Part shown: piece after piece, positions 1-7,257 of the stretch | Numbering within the stretch: the first letter of the stretch is position 1 | Layout of the letters: the number at the start of each line of letters is the position of its first letter | Assembly: GCF_023634065.1 (NCBI RefSeq) | Contig: NZ_JALKCV010000009.1 | Location: 1-64,000 of the forward strand | Length of the DNA: 64,000 bases | From: Microbulbifer litoralis | GTDB lineage: Bacteria > Pseudomonadota > Gammaproteobacteria > Pseudomonadales > Cellvibrionaceae | Direction: 5' to 3' | The notes under the pieces: generated by a model | Seen by the model: only the letters and a program-made list of their open reading frames with translations | Databases searched by the model: none | Told to the model about the DNA's origin: nothing | Program-made: the position numbers and the translations under genes

Positions 1-1
1 A

Positions 2-77
2 GGGAAGACTGATCACTTACGTGGCGCTAACAGAAAAGTCGGTTCAGGCCGAGGGTGGGGAAGACTGATCACTTACG
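2..77. repeat. Two 20-bp direct repeats, 56 bp apart
   Basis: GGGAAGACTGATCACTTACG occurs exactly twice, at 2-21 and 58-77. The array may continue to the left of the window. Repeated short internal motifs are known at the ends of IS21-family elements, so this may be an IS end or a tandem-repeat remnant; that link is inference only. The following 100 bases can be read on the plus strand as a short open frame ending with TAG at 206-208, but no family is recognised in it. Confidence 0.6.
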
Positions 78-211
78 GAAATCAAAGCTTTAACATTCTC
101 ACTGAATGCGCTATTGAAAGCTCCTTGCGTATTCCGGCGAGCGTGAACAGCCATTCTGGAGCTTTCACACCTGCTGCGCGGACGCCGGAACTCGCTATCC
201 TCCTGTAGATG

Positions 212-550
212 CTACTCGAAACAGGCGGCCTTCTGGAGTTCAGGGGCTTCCTGCTTCAAACAGTTGACCAGGTCGACCAGCTGCCTGGCCGTCTTGCCTT
301 CGATCCTATTCAGCCCAAAATGGGACTCGGTACCGTACCACTCCAATGAGCGGTTGAATTTGGAGAGGTCATCACCCTTAAGCCCGGCTGTGACCTGATC
401 CATGTTTGCTAGGCCCGCTTCAGGATCGAGCTGAATAGTGGGGCTCTGGTCCGGGAGCGTGTTCTCGTAAATGGTGTAGAGCGGGCGCTCTTCCATGCTG
501 CAAGCAGTGAGAAGCAGGCTGCAAATTGCCAGAACAATAACTTGCTTCAT
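212..550 (-). CDS. Small putative lipoprotein
   Basis: A 112-residue protein begins with a classic lipoprotein signal: Lys at position 3, a hydrophobic core, then the lipobox LLTAC with Cys17. It is therefore expected to be lipid-anchored after export. The mature part is hydrophilic, and its C-terminal third (a KTARQLVDLVNC segment, then acidic residues) resembles small lipoproteins of the DUF6694 type; this family assignment is tentative. It stands alone, convergent with nothing and upstream of no obvious partner. Function is unknown. Confidence 0.6.
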   Translation of the reverse strand: MKQVIVLAICSLLLTACSMEERPLYTIYENTLPDQSPTIQLDPEAGLANMDQVTAGLKGDDLSKFNRSLEWYGTESHFGLNRIEGKTARQLVDLVNCLKQEAPELQKAACFE

Positions 551-719
551 ATCGTCCTCATGTCACCCAGCCAAAACCAGACATCGGATTCCCTGTGATG
601 GCGGAACCCATTTATTGTTATATTTAGAAAAAATGTTGTTTTACTCAGCACCTGGGTTTTCCCGATATCTGATATCAAATAAAAGGGCGGAAGGTCATGT
701 ATTCTAATCCGATAAACGT

Positions 720-1298
720 TTAAAATGGACTTACCAAGTCTCCATCGAATCGCAAACCCTCCAAGCTGAATTCTTTACATAGAGCTTTGAATGAAGATGT
801 ACAATAAAGAGTGTTACAGCCTTTCATTTCTGATTTAAATACAAAACGCTGTGCCACGTCATCCTCATCGAAGGCAAGGTGCTCTAATCCAAAATCAGTT
901 CCATTCACATATTTCTTTACCGTAAGCGACTTATCTTCTTTGCCGAACGCTTGGCAATTGAAGATGTGCATTTTTTCTCCATTGGCAGTAATAGGTAGAA
1001 ACTCTCCCTCATGCTTTAAATACCGATTCAGTGCATTAAATGCTTTTTCATTCAGTACCAAACAGGTTGCATCCCAGAGCGAAATGTCTGGGATTTCAGT
1101 GCTGGTTAAAGAGAGCGGCTGAAAGTCATCGGATACTGAATCTTTCCAAATAGAAGAGAGTGGTTCATTTGATGCGGGGAATTGCATCAATGTATCGAGC
1201 AATTCTATATCTCCAAGCTGGTCGGCCAATTGAACGACATCTAATTGCAGTGCCATGAATCTTTCTGGAATTTGCTTCAGTTGGTACAGGGTATTCAT
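720..1298 (-). CDS. Imm11 (DUF1629)-like immunity protein
   Basis: A 192-residue protein when started at the ATG whose first bases overlap the stop of the preceding gene (ATGA at 1295-1298); an upstream in-frame ATG would add five residues. The middle and C-terminal parts (LWDATCLVLNEKAF, a GEFLPI motif, a HIFNC strand, then a terminal Phe-Lys...Leu-Tyr and EGLRFDGD segment) fit the Imm11/DUF1629 immunity fold found beside polymorphic toxins. There is no signal peptide, so it should act in the cytoplasm by binding the cognate toxin. The 4-bp overlap with the AHH nuclease gene supports translational coupling as a toxin-immunity pair. Base composition is visibly more AT-rich than in core genes of the window, which suggests horizontal origin. 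Confidence 0.65.
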   Translation of the reverse strand: MNTLYQLKQIPERFMALQLDVVQLADQLGDIELLDTLMQFPASNEPLSSIWKDSVSDDFQPLSLTSTEIPDISLWDATCLVLNEKAFNALNRYLKHEGEFLPITANGEKMHIFNCQAFGKEDKSLTVKKYVNGTDFGLEHLAFDEDDVAQRFVFKSEMKGCNTLYCTSSFKALCKEFSLEGLRFDGDLVSPF

Positions 1299-2011
1299 GA
1301 TTCTGCCGTCCATTCATAATCTTTTGGCATGGTGATCTTATCTGGGTAGCCGCCAAATTTTAGCATTGTTTTGACTTCTCTAAGGCGACTCGTGACGGTC
1401 AGCTCGGTTAAACCGGGCAATGAGAAGAGGTCAGTAATCCAGGTTTCATAGTTGTAGCGGTGAATCTCTTTGTGAGCAGGGGCTTGAGGGCATGCCCAGT
1501 GACCTTTGTGTTCGTACTTTCTGGGGAGCCATGCACCATTCTGCGGATCATTGATACCAATGCCATGAATATGCATGTTGAGCCGGGCACGCATCATTCT
1601 CGGTTTTCGGTGTCGACCAGTTCCCATTATGATGTGGTGGGCATCATGGTGTTCACTTGGTTTTGGCTCATGAACCGCTGTCAGGTGACTTGCGAGGACA
1701 TTGGTTGGGTGATGTTTTTCCTTAAGCAGTTCATTTGCAGATTTCGATTTATTGGCCGTTCGATAGAGTTCGAGCTTTGCCTGTAAATCCGCGAGCACTT
1801 CTATGTGCCGCCTCTGTTGCTGCAAATGATCCCAGTCCCTTTTCCTGGCTTGCTCTCTCTCCAGAGCCTGTTCTGGAGTTTCATCGGCAGGTGCGCATTC
1901 TGCTAACTTGCGGTGGTGCGCTTTAGCTTTCTGCTCTAGCTCATAAATAGCTAGTTCCAGAGGAGATGGGGCTACGGGAGGGGCACCCGGGGCTCTTTCT
2001 TGCTTTGGCAT
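1295..2011 (-). CDS. AHH-domain nuclease toxin
   Basis: A 238-residue protein. Residues 1-110 are charged, Gln/Lys/Glu-rich and probably helical. Residues about 120-200 carry the AHH (HNH-superfamily) nuclease signature: HHDAHHIIMG, then RLNMHIHGIGIND, an NGAWLPRK segment and a KEIHRYNYETW segment with the conserved His and Tyr. AHH domains are predicted DNA/RNA-cleaving toxin tips of polymorphic effectors. There is no PAAR, RHS, VgrG or signal sequence here, so either it rides on a delivery system encoded elsewhere or it is a detached C-terminal tip. A purine-rich AGGTAG precedes the ATG. The next gene is the overlapping Imm11-like protein. Confidence 0.7.
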   Translation of the reverse strand: MPKQERAPGAPPVAPSPLELAIYELEQKAKAHHRKLAECAPADETPEQALEREQARKRDWDHLQQQRRHIEVLADLQAKLELYRTANKSKSANELLKEKHHPTNVLASHLTAVHEPKPSEHHDAHHIIMGTGRHRKPRMMRARLNMHIHGIGINDPQNGAWLPRKYEHKGHWACPQAPAHKEIHRYNYETWITDLFSLPGLTELTVTSRLREVKTMLKFGGYPDKITMPKDYEWTAES

Positions 2012-2670
2012 ACTATCTACCTATGCAGTCCGTTGCTAATGCCGGGAATTCTCTAGTGTCTGCACAGCAGGGTCAATATTGGCGCTGGCTTCATAGGTTG
2101 TACCATGATACCAATAAATGGTTCAAATCAACTTTAATGGCGCTAATCCAATTGAGAGTATGTAGGGCCAGAATATTGATCTGATCTTGATTGTTCAAAA
2201 GTTGAACGATTTCGCCGTGACGGGCGCCGCCTTGGAGCTTTATTTCGCCTTGGAATCAGGCAGTCGGCGCTTCAGCTACCGCTGGCCAGGCCTGCCCGCA
2301 TACCCATCCAGCAGGATGGCATACGAAGCTTCCAGGGCTAGAAAGGTACCAATGGGGTGGCCTGGCACTCCTCGTATCAGCAGATAGACCAAATAGACCG
2401 TGGCAATCAGATTGCCCGCCAGGGCTGGTTCGCTCAAAATGCTAGATATAGACGACAGTCAGGAAAAATGAGGCGCAAGTGGCGTTTCAAAACGTCCCGC
2501 ACGCCGCGTTACATAGCGTGGCGCCGGCATTGCCCTTGAGTTGGACCAGCTGTAGCCATCCAGGCTCTGATGCAGCTTTCACATCCCAGCGACTTTTTAG
2601 TCACATTGGCGTTGCTAACCTCCCAGCGTTTCATCAAATAAATACGGCAGATCGTTGGAGGGATAGCAAC
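2012..2670. other. Intergenic region with a possible decayed gene fragment
   Basis: No convincing intact gene lies in these 659 bases. On the minus strand, 2276-2437 reads as a 53-residue open frame from a TTG with protein-like, hydrophobic composition (an ATVYLVYLLIRG stretch followed by a GTFLALEASYAILLDG stretch). It resembles the C-terminal piece of a membrane protein and has no clear start or ribosome site. The upstream half of the region, near the toxin gene, is AT-rich. The ribosome site GGAGGG for the next gene lies at 2657-2662. Confidence 0.35.
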
Positions 2671-5052
2671 ATGAGCAGGCAATTGAGACAGGTATCGTGG
2701 TTGACTCTATCGGCGCTCCTGGTTGGGTGTCCACTTTTTACCCACGCAGCAGAGGCGCCCGGTGCGCTGACTTTCATCGTCAGAGATCAGAACACTGACC
2801 GGCCACTCTCAGACGTGCAGGTAACGATTGAGGAACGGGATACCAATTCCACGCGATCTGTAGAAACCGACGCACAAGGTCGCATTGTCGTTGAACAGCT
2901 CGATCCCGGCCTTTACTCGGTGAGGGTGGCCAAAGGCGGGTTCAATGCATTGTTTGAGCCAAGCGTACGCGTGGTTACGCGCAAAAATATCAAGCTTGAA
3001 TTCGAACTTGGAGAGCAGGCACTTGAGGAAGTGTCGGTTCTCGGGCAGCAGGCTGAAGTATTATCCGTTAACAGCACCTATCTCGATAGAGAAGCGTTGC
3101 GTAGTGCTGTTGGCGGTGGCGCAGATCCGCTCCTGTCGCTGGACGGTTTACCTGGCCTGGCATCCGCCAGCGAATTCGCGAGCTTTAGCGTACGCGGCCG
3201 TGGCCCCCGGGATAATTTACTGTTCGTTGATGAATTTCCCTTTGATAAGGCGATACACTTTGATGCGACACTGGGTGAAGAGGAAGATGTTGGTGGTGGC
3301 GGCCGTTTCTCGATTTTCGCACCGAACGTGATCAGTGGTGCAGAATTTTCACCGGGTGGGTGGAGTGCGGCTTATGGCGGCCGGGCGGCATCGTTACTCA
3401 AACTGGAAGTCGCTGATGGCAATCCAAGCCCTTCAGCAAGTCTGCGCCTCGACCTTGCGGGCTATGAAGTGGGTTACGACGGGCCTTCCGGTGTCACTGA
3501 AGACTCTACTTTGCTCGTTTCTGCTCGTCGATTGGACTTCGGCTCATTTTTTGAAACGATCGAGGAACTCGATATTGGAGCTCCTGTCCTGAGAGACGTC
3601 ATCGTAAAGTCGGTCATGCCAATCAACCAGAACAATACCTTTGAAGTTCTTTTGATCGATACACATGAAGACTATTTTCGCGATGTGAATCATGTTTTTG
3701 CGTCGCCCAATTTCGAAGATGCTGCGCTTCAATATTCTGAACAGGATAGCGATTTGTACGGCTTCACATTGCGATCATTGATCGGTGACGAAGCTGTCTG
3801 GGCCAACAGGGTTTACTACCGCACAAGCGACAAGATCAGTTCTGAGGGAGAAGCATTTCCCGATCTCGTGCCGGAGGGATCGCCCGCGTCCAGTTTTCCC
3901 GTGCGAGAAGACATTATTACCATCGGTGAGGATGAGACAGAGACCGGCTGGCGAAGCGACTTCGAGACAGTGAATCAATGGGGCGCGTTCAGTGCCGGTG
4001 CTCGAGTAACGCAAATTGAACTGGACTATAATACCGTCCTTGATGGCGACTGGATCCGATTTGTCTACGACGGCGATGATTTTAGAGAAGACCCAGATCA
4101 GCGCTTTATTGTGCTGACTCCCGCGAGCATCAACTCTTCACTGCGTCAGAAAGAAACGAGCTACGCAGGTTACGCAGAACAGGTTTTTGAGCTCGGCGAT
4201 TGGGATTTTCGCACAGGGGTGCGGTTGGAGCGGGACGGTTTTGCAGATGAGAGTTTCGCATCGCCCAGGTTCAGCATCAATTGGTGGCCGAATAAAACGG
4301 TTAGATATTTTGCGACCGCAGGGCTCTTTCATCAGTCGCCACGGTTTTTAGACCTTGCCGCTAACGAGTCGAATGACCTTGAGACCGAAGTAATTACGCA
4401 CGGTAGTATCGGTTATGAATATTTCCCGAACAACAGCTGGTCGGTGTTGACTGAAGCCTATTATCAAAACCTCGACAACCTGGTGGTAGACCTTGACCGA
4501 GCAAGCGGAACCTTTGCAAACATCGGTGATGGTACATCGTACGGTGTCGATATCGTGGCCAACGGTACGATTCGTGAGGGCATTTACGCGACCGCAACCT
4601 ACTCGTATAACGATGCCACGGTCGACCGGAAAGATGGTCGCGGTGCCGTTGCCGCCGAATTCAGTCGCGAGCATGTGGCGACCCTCGGCCTGACCTGGGA
4701 AATCAGCGACCGCTGGAAGGTGGCCGGGCGCTACAAATATCTGTCCGGCAGGCCGGACGACGTGTTTATTATTCACTCAGACGTATTGGGAGCTGGGCAA
4801 CCTCTACGCTACGCGAAAGAGATCACTGAGCGCAATGTTGGTCGTAAAAGCGGTTCCGGCTTGTTGAACGTTCGCGTTGACTACCGGCGCGCATTCGGCC
4901 CCATCGATGTGACAGCCTTTCTCGATGTCATCAACGTAACGGCAGCGTCGTCGAGCGACGACACCGAGTTTGACTACCGCCGAGGTGTTGAAGTGGAAGA
5001 CGATAGCGAAGCCGAGCCGCTTATTGGTCTGCGGCTGGATTACGCCTGGTGA
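2671..5052 (+). CDS. TonB-dependent receptor with carboxypeptidase-like N-domain
   Basis: A 793-residue outer-membrane receptor. The start at 2671 is chosen because it follows a GGAGGG site and gives a signal peptide (MSRQLRQVSWLTLSALLVG, cleavage near Ala-Glu-Ala). Residues about 30-105 form a CarboxypepD_reg-like beta-sandwich, followed by a plug domain (SVRGRGPRDNLLFVDEFPF) and a beta barrel that ends in Trp, as usual for barrel insertion. The substrate cannot be deduced. The response regulator and kinase genes begin 54 bp downstream on the same strand, so receptor and two-component system probably form one unit in which receptor expression or ligand uptake is tied to signalling. Confidence 0.85.
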   Translation: MSRQLRQVSWLTLSALLVGCPLFTHAAEAPGALTFIVRDQNTDRPLSDVQVTIEERDTNSTRSVETDAQGRIVVEQLDPGLYSVRVAKGGFNALFEPSVRVVTRKNIKLEFELGEQALEEVSVLGQQAEVLSVNSTYLDREALRSAVGGGADPLLSLDGLPGLASASEFASFSVRGRGPRDNLLFVDEFPFDKAIHFDATLGEEEDVGGGGRFSIFAPNVISGAEFSPGGWSAAYGGRAASLLKLEVADGNPSPSASLRLDLAGYEVGYDGPSGVTEDSTLLVSARRLDFGSFFETIEELDIGAPVLRDVIVKSVMPINQNNTFEVLLIDTHEDYFRDVNHVFASPNFEDAALQYSEQDSDLYGFTLRSLIGDEAVWANRVYYRTSDKISSEGEAFPDLVPEGSPASSFPVREDIITIGEDETETGWRSDFETVNQWGAFSAGARVTQIELDYNTVLDGDWIRFVYDGDDFREDPDQRFIVLTPASINSSLRQKETSYAGYAEQVFELGDWDFRTGVRLERDGFADESFASPRFSINWWPNKTVRYFATAGLFHQSPRFLDLAANESNDLETEVITHGSIGYEYFPNNSWSVLTEAYYQNLDNLVVDLDRASGTFANIGDGTSYGVDIVANGTIREGIYATATYSYNDATVDRKDGRGAVAAEFSREHVATLGLTWEISDRWKVAGRYKYLSGRPDDVFIIHSDVLGAGQPLRYAKEITERNVGRKSGSGLLNVRVDYRRAFGPIDVTAFLDVINVTAASSSDDTEFDYRRGVEVEDDSEAEPLIGLRLDYAW

Positions 5053-5095
5053 ATAGTGCCTGGTAAATCAGGCCTGGTAAATCGTGCCTGGTAAG
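5044..5095. repeat. 14-bp tandem repeat at receptor gene end
   Basis: Four near-identical units start at 5044, 5058, 5072 and 5086, each beginning GCCTGGT(A/G)A. The first contains the receptor stop codon and the others lie between the receptor and the regulator gene. The unit is not a multiple of three, so copy changes after the stop do not alter the receptor, but they would change the spacing to the next gene. Confidence 0.75.
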
Positions 5096-5106
5096 GGGGG
5101 CAACAG

Positions 5107-5811
5107 ATGGTACATGCGCTTGGTGCGGCGCCGATCAGAGTGTTGATTGTCGAAGACAACCGCGACATTTGCGAGAACATTGCCGCGTATCTTGAAAAGC
5201 ATCGCTATGTTATGGATTTTGCCTATGACGGTGTAAGCGCGATGCACCTGGCGTTGACGAATCGGTTCGACGTCATTGTTCTGGACCTGATGCTTCCGAG
5301 AATGGATGGCCTGAGTTTCTGCCAAAAGCTACGAGCGGATGCCGCAGTGGAAACGCCCGTGCTTATGCTGACGGCGAGAGATACGCTTGATGACAAGCTC
5401 AAGGGGTTCGAGGCGGGCGCCGATGACTATCTGGTCAAGCCTTTCGCATTACAAGAGCTCCATGCGCGGCTGCAGGCGCTGTACAAGCGCAGTCACGGAA
5501 AGACCGCGAACCTGTTAACGGTAGGTGACCTGACGATGAATCGGTCCACGCTGGAAGTGCATCGCGCGGGGCGGCAGATCGATCTCACCCCTGCGGGCAT
5601 GAGACTGCTTCAGCGATTGATGGAGACGGCGCCGTCTGTTGTGGCTCGCGATGATCTGGAAACTTTGTTGTGGGCTGACGAGCGCCCCGATGGTGATGCG
5701 CTTCGCTCGCATATGTATAAGCTGCGGCAGGCGATCGACAGGCCGTTTGATAGCCCGCTGATTCATACGGTGCATCGCATCGGGTACCGAATTGCAGAGG
5801 ATGTTCAGTAA
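5107..5811 (+). CDS. OmpR/PhoB-family response regulator
   Basis: A 234-residue two-domain regulator. The receiver (about 10-125) has the acidic pair E16/D17, phospho-acceptor D60 in VIVLDLMLP, and K111 in DYLVKPF. The C-terminal winged helix (about 140-232) ends in the typical HTVHRIGYRI. It should bind DNA as a phosphorylated dimer. It overlaps the downstream kinase by 1 bp (TAATG at 5809-5813), a translational-coupling arrangement. The neighbouring TonB-dependent receptor is the obvious candidate target. Confidence 0.93.
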   Translation: MVHALGAAPIRVLIVEDNRDICENIAAYLEKHRYVMDFAYDGVSAMHLALTNRFDVIVLDLMLPRMDGLSFCQKLRADAAVETPVLMLTARDTLDDKLKGFEAGADDYLVKPFALQELHARLQALYKRSHGKTANLLTVGDLTMNRSTLEVHRAGRQIDLTPAGMRLLQRLMETAPSVVARDDLETLLWADERPDGDALRSHMYKLRQAIDRPFDSPLIHTVHRIGYRIAEDVQ

Positions 5812-7064
5812 TGTACCGGTACAGTTTACGCAAGCGTGTCGCCATTGCATTTGCGATGTGTGTTGCTGTACTCAGCGTGGCCTGGGGGTTCGCTTTCTTC
5901 TCTGCGATCAGGTTGAGCGAAGACCGTGTGCTGACGCGTCAGCTACAGCATGCCGCCGAAAGCTATCCCTCTCTGGCGATGAACCTTCGCGGATACGATG
6001 AGGTTGGTAGCTTGCCGGAATCACTCAGGGAGTGGGCGCAGACAAACCCCGATGAGGGGTTGTACGAATTCCAGGCCGAAGAGTTGCATGTTGCGGTAGT
6101 ACCTGTCGACAACGAACAGCGAAATGCCTTTGTGGTTTTCGACGTTGCCGGGATTGAGGCTGCGTCATCAGAGGATTGGTGGTGGCTGCTCGTTATCATC
6201 GGAGTTGTGGGTACACTCGGTGCTCTTGGTTTCGGGCTGGGAGTTCTTGTGATGCGCAGAGCGGTCGCCCCTGTTGCACAACTCGCCAAAGTGGTCGCGG
6301 ACATCGACCCGGAAAAACTATCGGCCGAAGATCATAAACGCATAGAGTCCAGCCGGTTTGGCGATGATGAGGTTGGCGTGCTCGCCAGGACTATTGAGAA
6401 GACGCTAGAGCGGGTCAGCGCATTTGTTGAAAGGGAGAGATACTTTACCGGTTCAGCCAGTCATGAGTTGCGGACGCCGATCACGGTGATAATAGGCGCG
6501 CTTGAGCTGTTGGAGCAAAGCGATCTGTCAGCTACCGATGCGAAAGTGGTTGATCGCGTGAGGCGTGCGACGTTCGAAATGAAAGCCACGATTGAAATGT
6601 TCCTGTGCCTCGCGCGTGAAACTGACGATGGCTTGTACGACGATCAGTTTTCAGTGATGCCGCTGGTAAGCCAGGCGATAGATCAACAGCGCCATCTGTT
6701 GAACGGCAAGCTCGTCGATGTTGAAATCGACTTGAACGATGTTGAGATTGATGATCTGGACAAGCCCATTGCCTGCGGACATTCACAGGCTTTTTCTATC
6801 GCGGTCAATAATCTGGTGCGAAATGCATTCGAGCACACGCTTGACGGGCAGGGACCGATCACGATTCACATCAAAGAGCACGCGCTATTCGTCACCAATC
6901 AGGTGAGTAGTGAAGTTGATGAGCGGCACACACCGGTCGAGGCGTCGTTGTCCCATGGGTATGGTCTGGGGCTGGGTATCGTTCAACGGCTGTGTGAACG
7001 CAATGGCTGGTCGTTTTCATTACAGGCTGATGAGGCGCGTGTAGCCGCCCGGCTTTCGTGGTGA
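5811..7064 (+). CDS. Membrane sensor histidine kinase
   Basis: A 417-residue kinase with a membrane helix near 12-34, a short periplasmic sensor (about 35-123), a second helix (about 125-147), HAMP-like region, and a DHp domain with the H-box ASHELRTP (His218). The ATPase domain shows an N-box (NNLVRNAFEH) and a G2 box (GYGLGLGIVQRL). A canonical DxGxG G1 motif is not visible between them; the segment reads LFVTNQVSSEVDE, a variant seen in some kinases. It pairs with the regulator it overlaps. Confidence 0.9.
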   Translation: MYRYSLRKRVAIAFAMCVAVLSVAWGFAFFSAIRLSEDRVLTRQLQHAAESYPSLAMNLRGYDEVGSLPESLREWAQTNPDEGLYEFQAEELHVAVVPVDNEQRNAFVVFDVAGIEAASSEDWWWLLVIIGVVGTLGALGFGLGVLVMRRAVAPVAQLAKVVADIDPEKLSAEDHKRIESSRFGDDEVGVLARTIEKTLERVSAFVERERYFTGSASHELRTPITVIIGALELLEQSDLSATDAKVVDRVRRATFEMKATIEMFLCLARETDDGLYDDQFSVMPLVSQAIDQQRHLLNGKLVDVEIDLNDVEIDDLDKPIACGHSQAFSIAVNNLVRNAFEHTLDGQGPITIHIKEHALFVTNQVSSEVDERHTPVEASLSHGYGLGLGIVQRLCERNGWSFSLQADEARVAARLSW

Positions 7065-7194
7065 GGACGGCAGACCTCAATACTGTTGTCTCCTGGGTTC
7101 TGCGGACAACTTAGGCTGCTTTCGCTGCGTTTTTCTCCGTTCGGCTTGGTAGGCCGACAGGGACCTCTCGGCCGGTTCTGGCCGTTGCTGATAT

Positions 7195-7210
7195 CTGTGT
7201 ATTTATCCAG
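7195..7210 (+). promoter_or_regulatory. LexA (SOS) box upstream of polB
   Basis: CTGTGTATTTATCCAG fits the LexA consensus CTG-N10-CAG with an AT-rich centre. It is directly followed by TAGAAT (7211-7216), a good -10 hexamer, with a TTGCTG at 7185-7190 as a loosely spaced -35. Binding of LexA here would occlude the promoter. E. coli polB (dinA) is an established SOS gene, so the context agrees. Confidence 0.75.
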
Positions 7211-7257
7211 TAGAATGACACAAATCTTCAGCCCAAGCCACAACCCGGAATAGCCTC

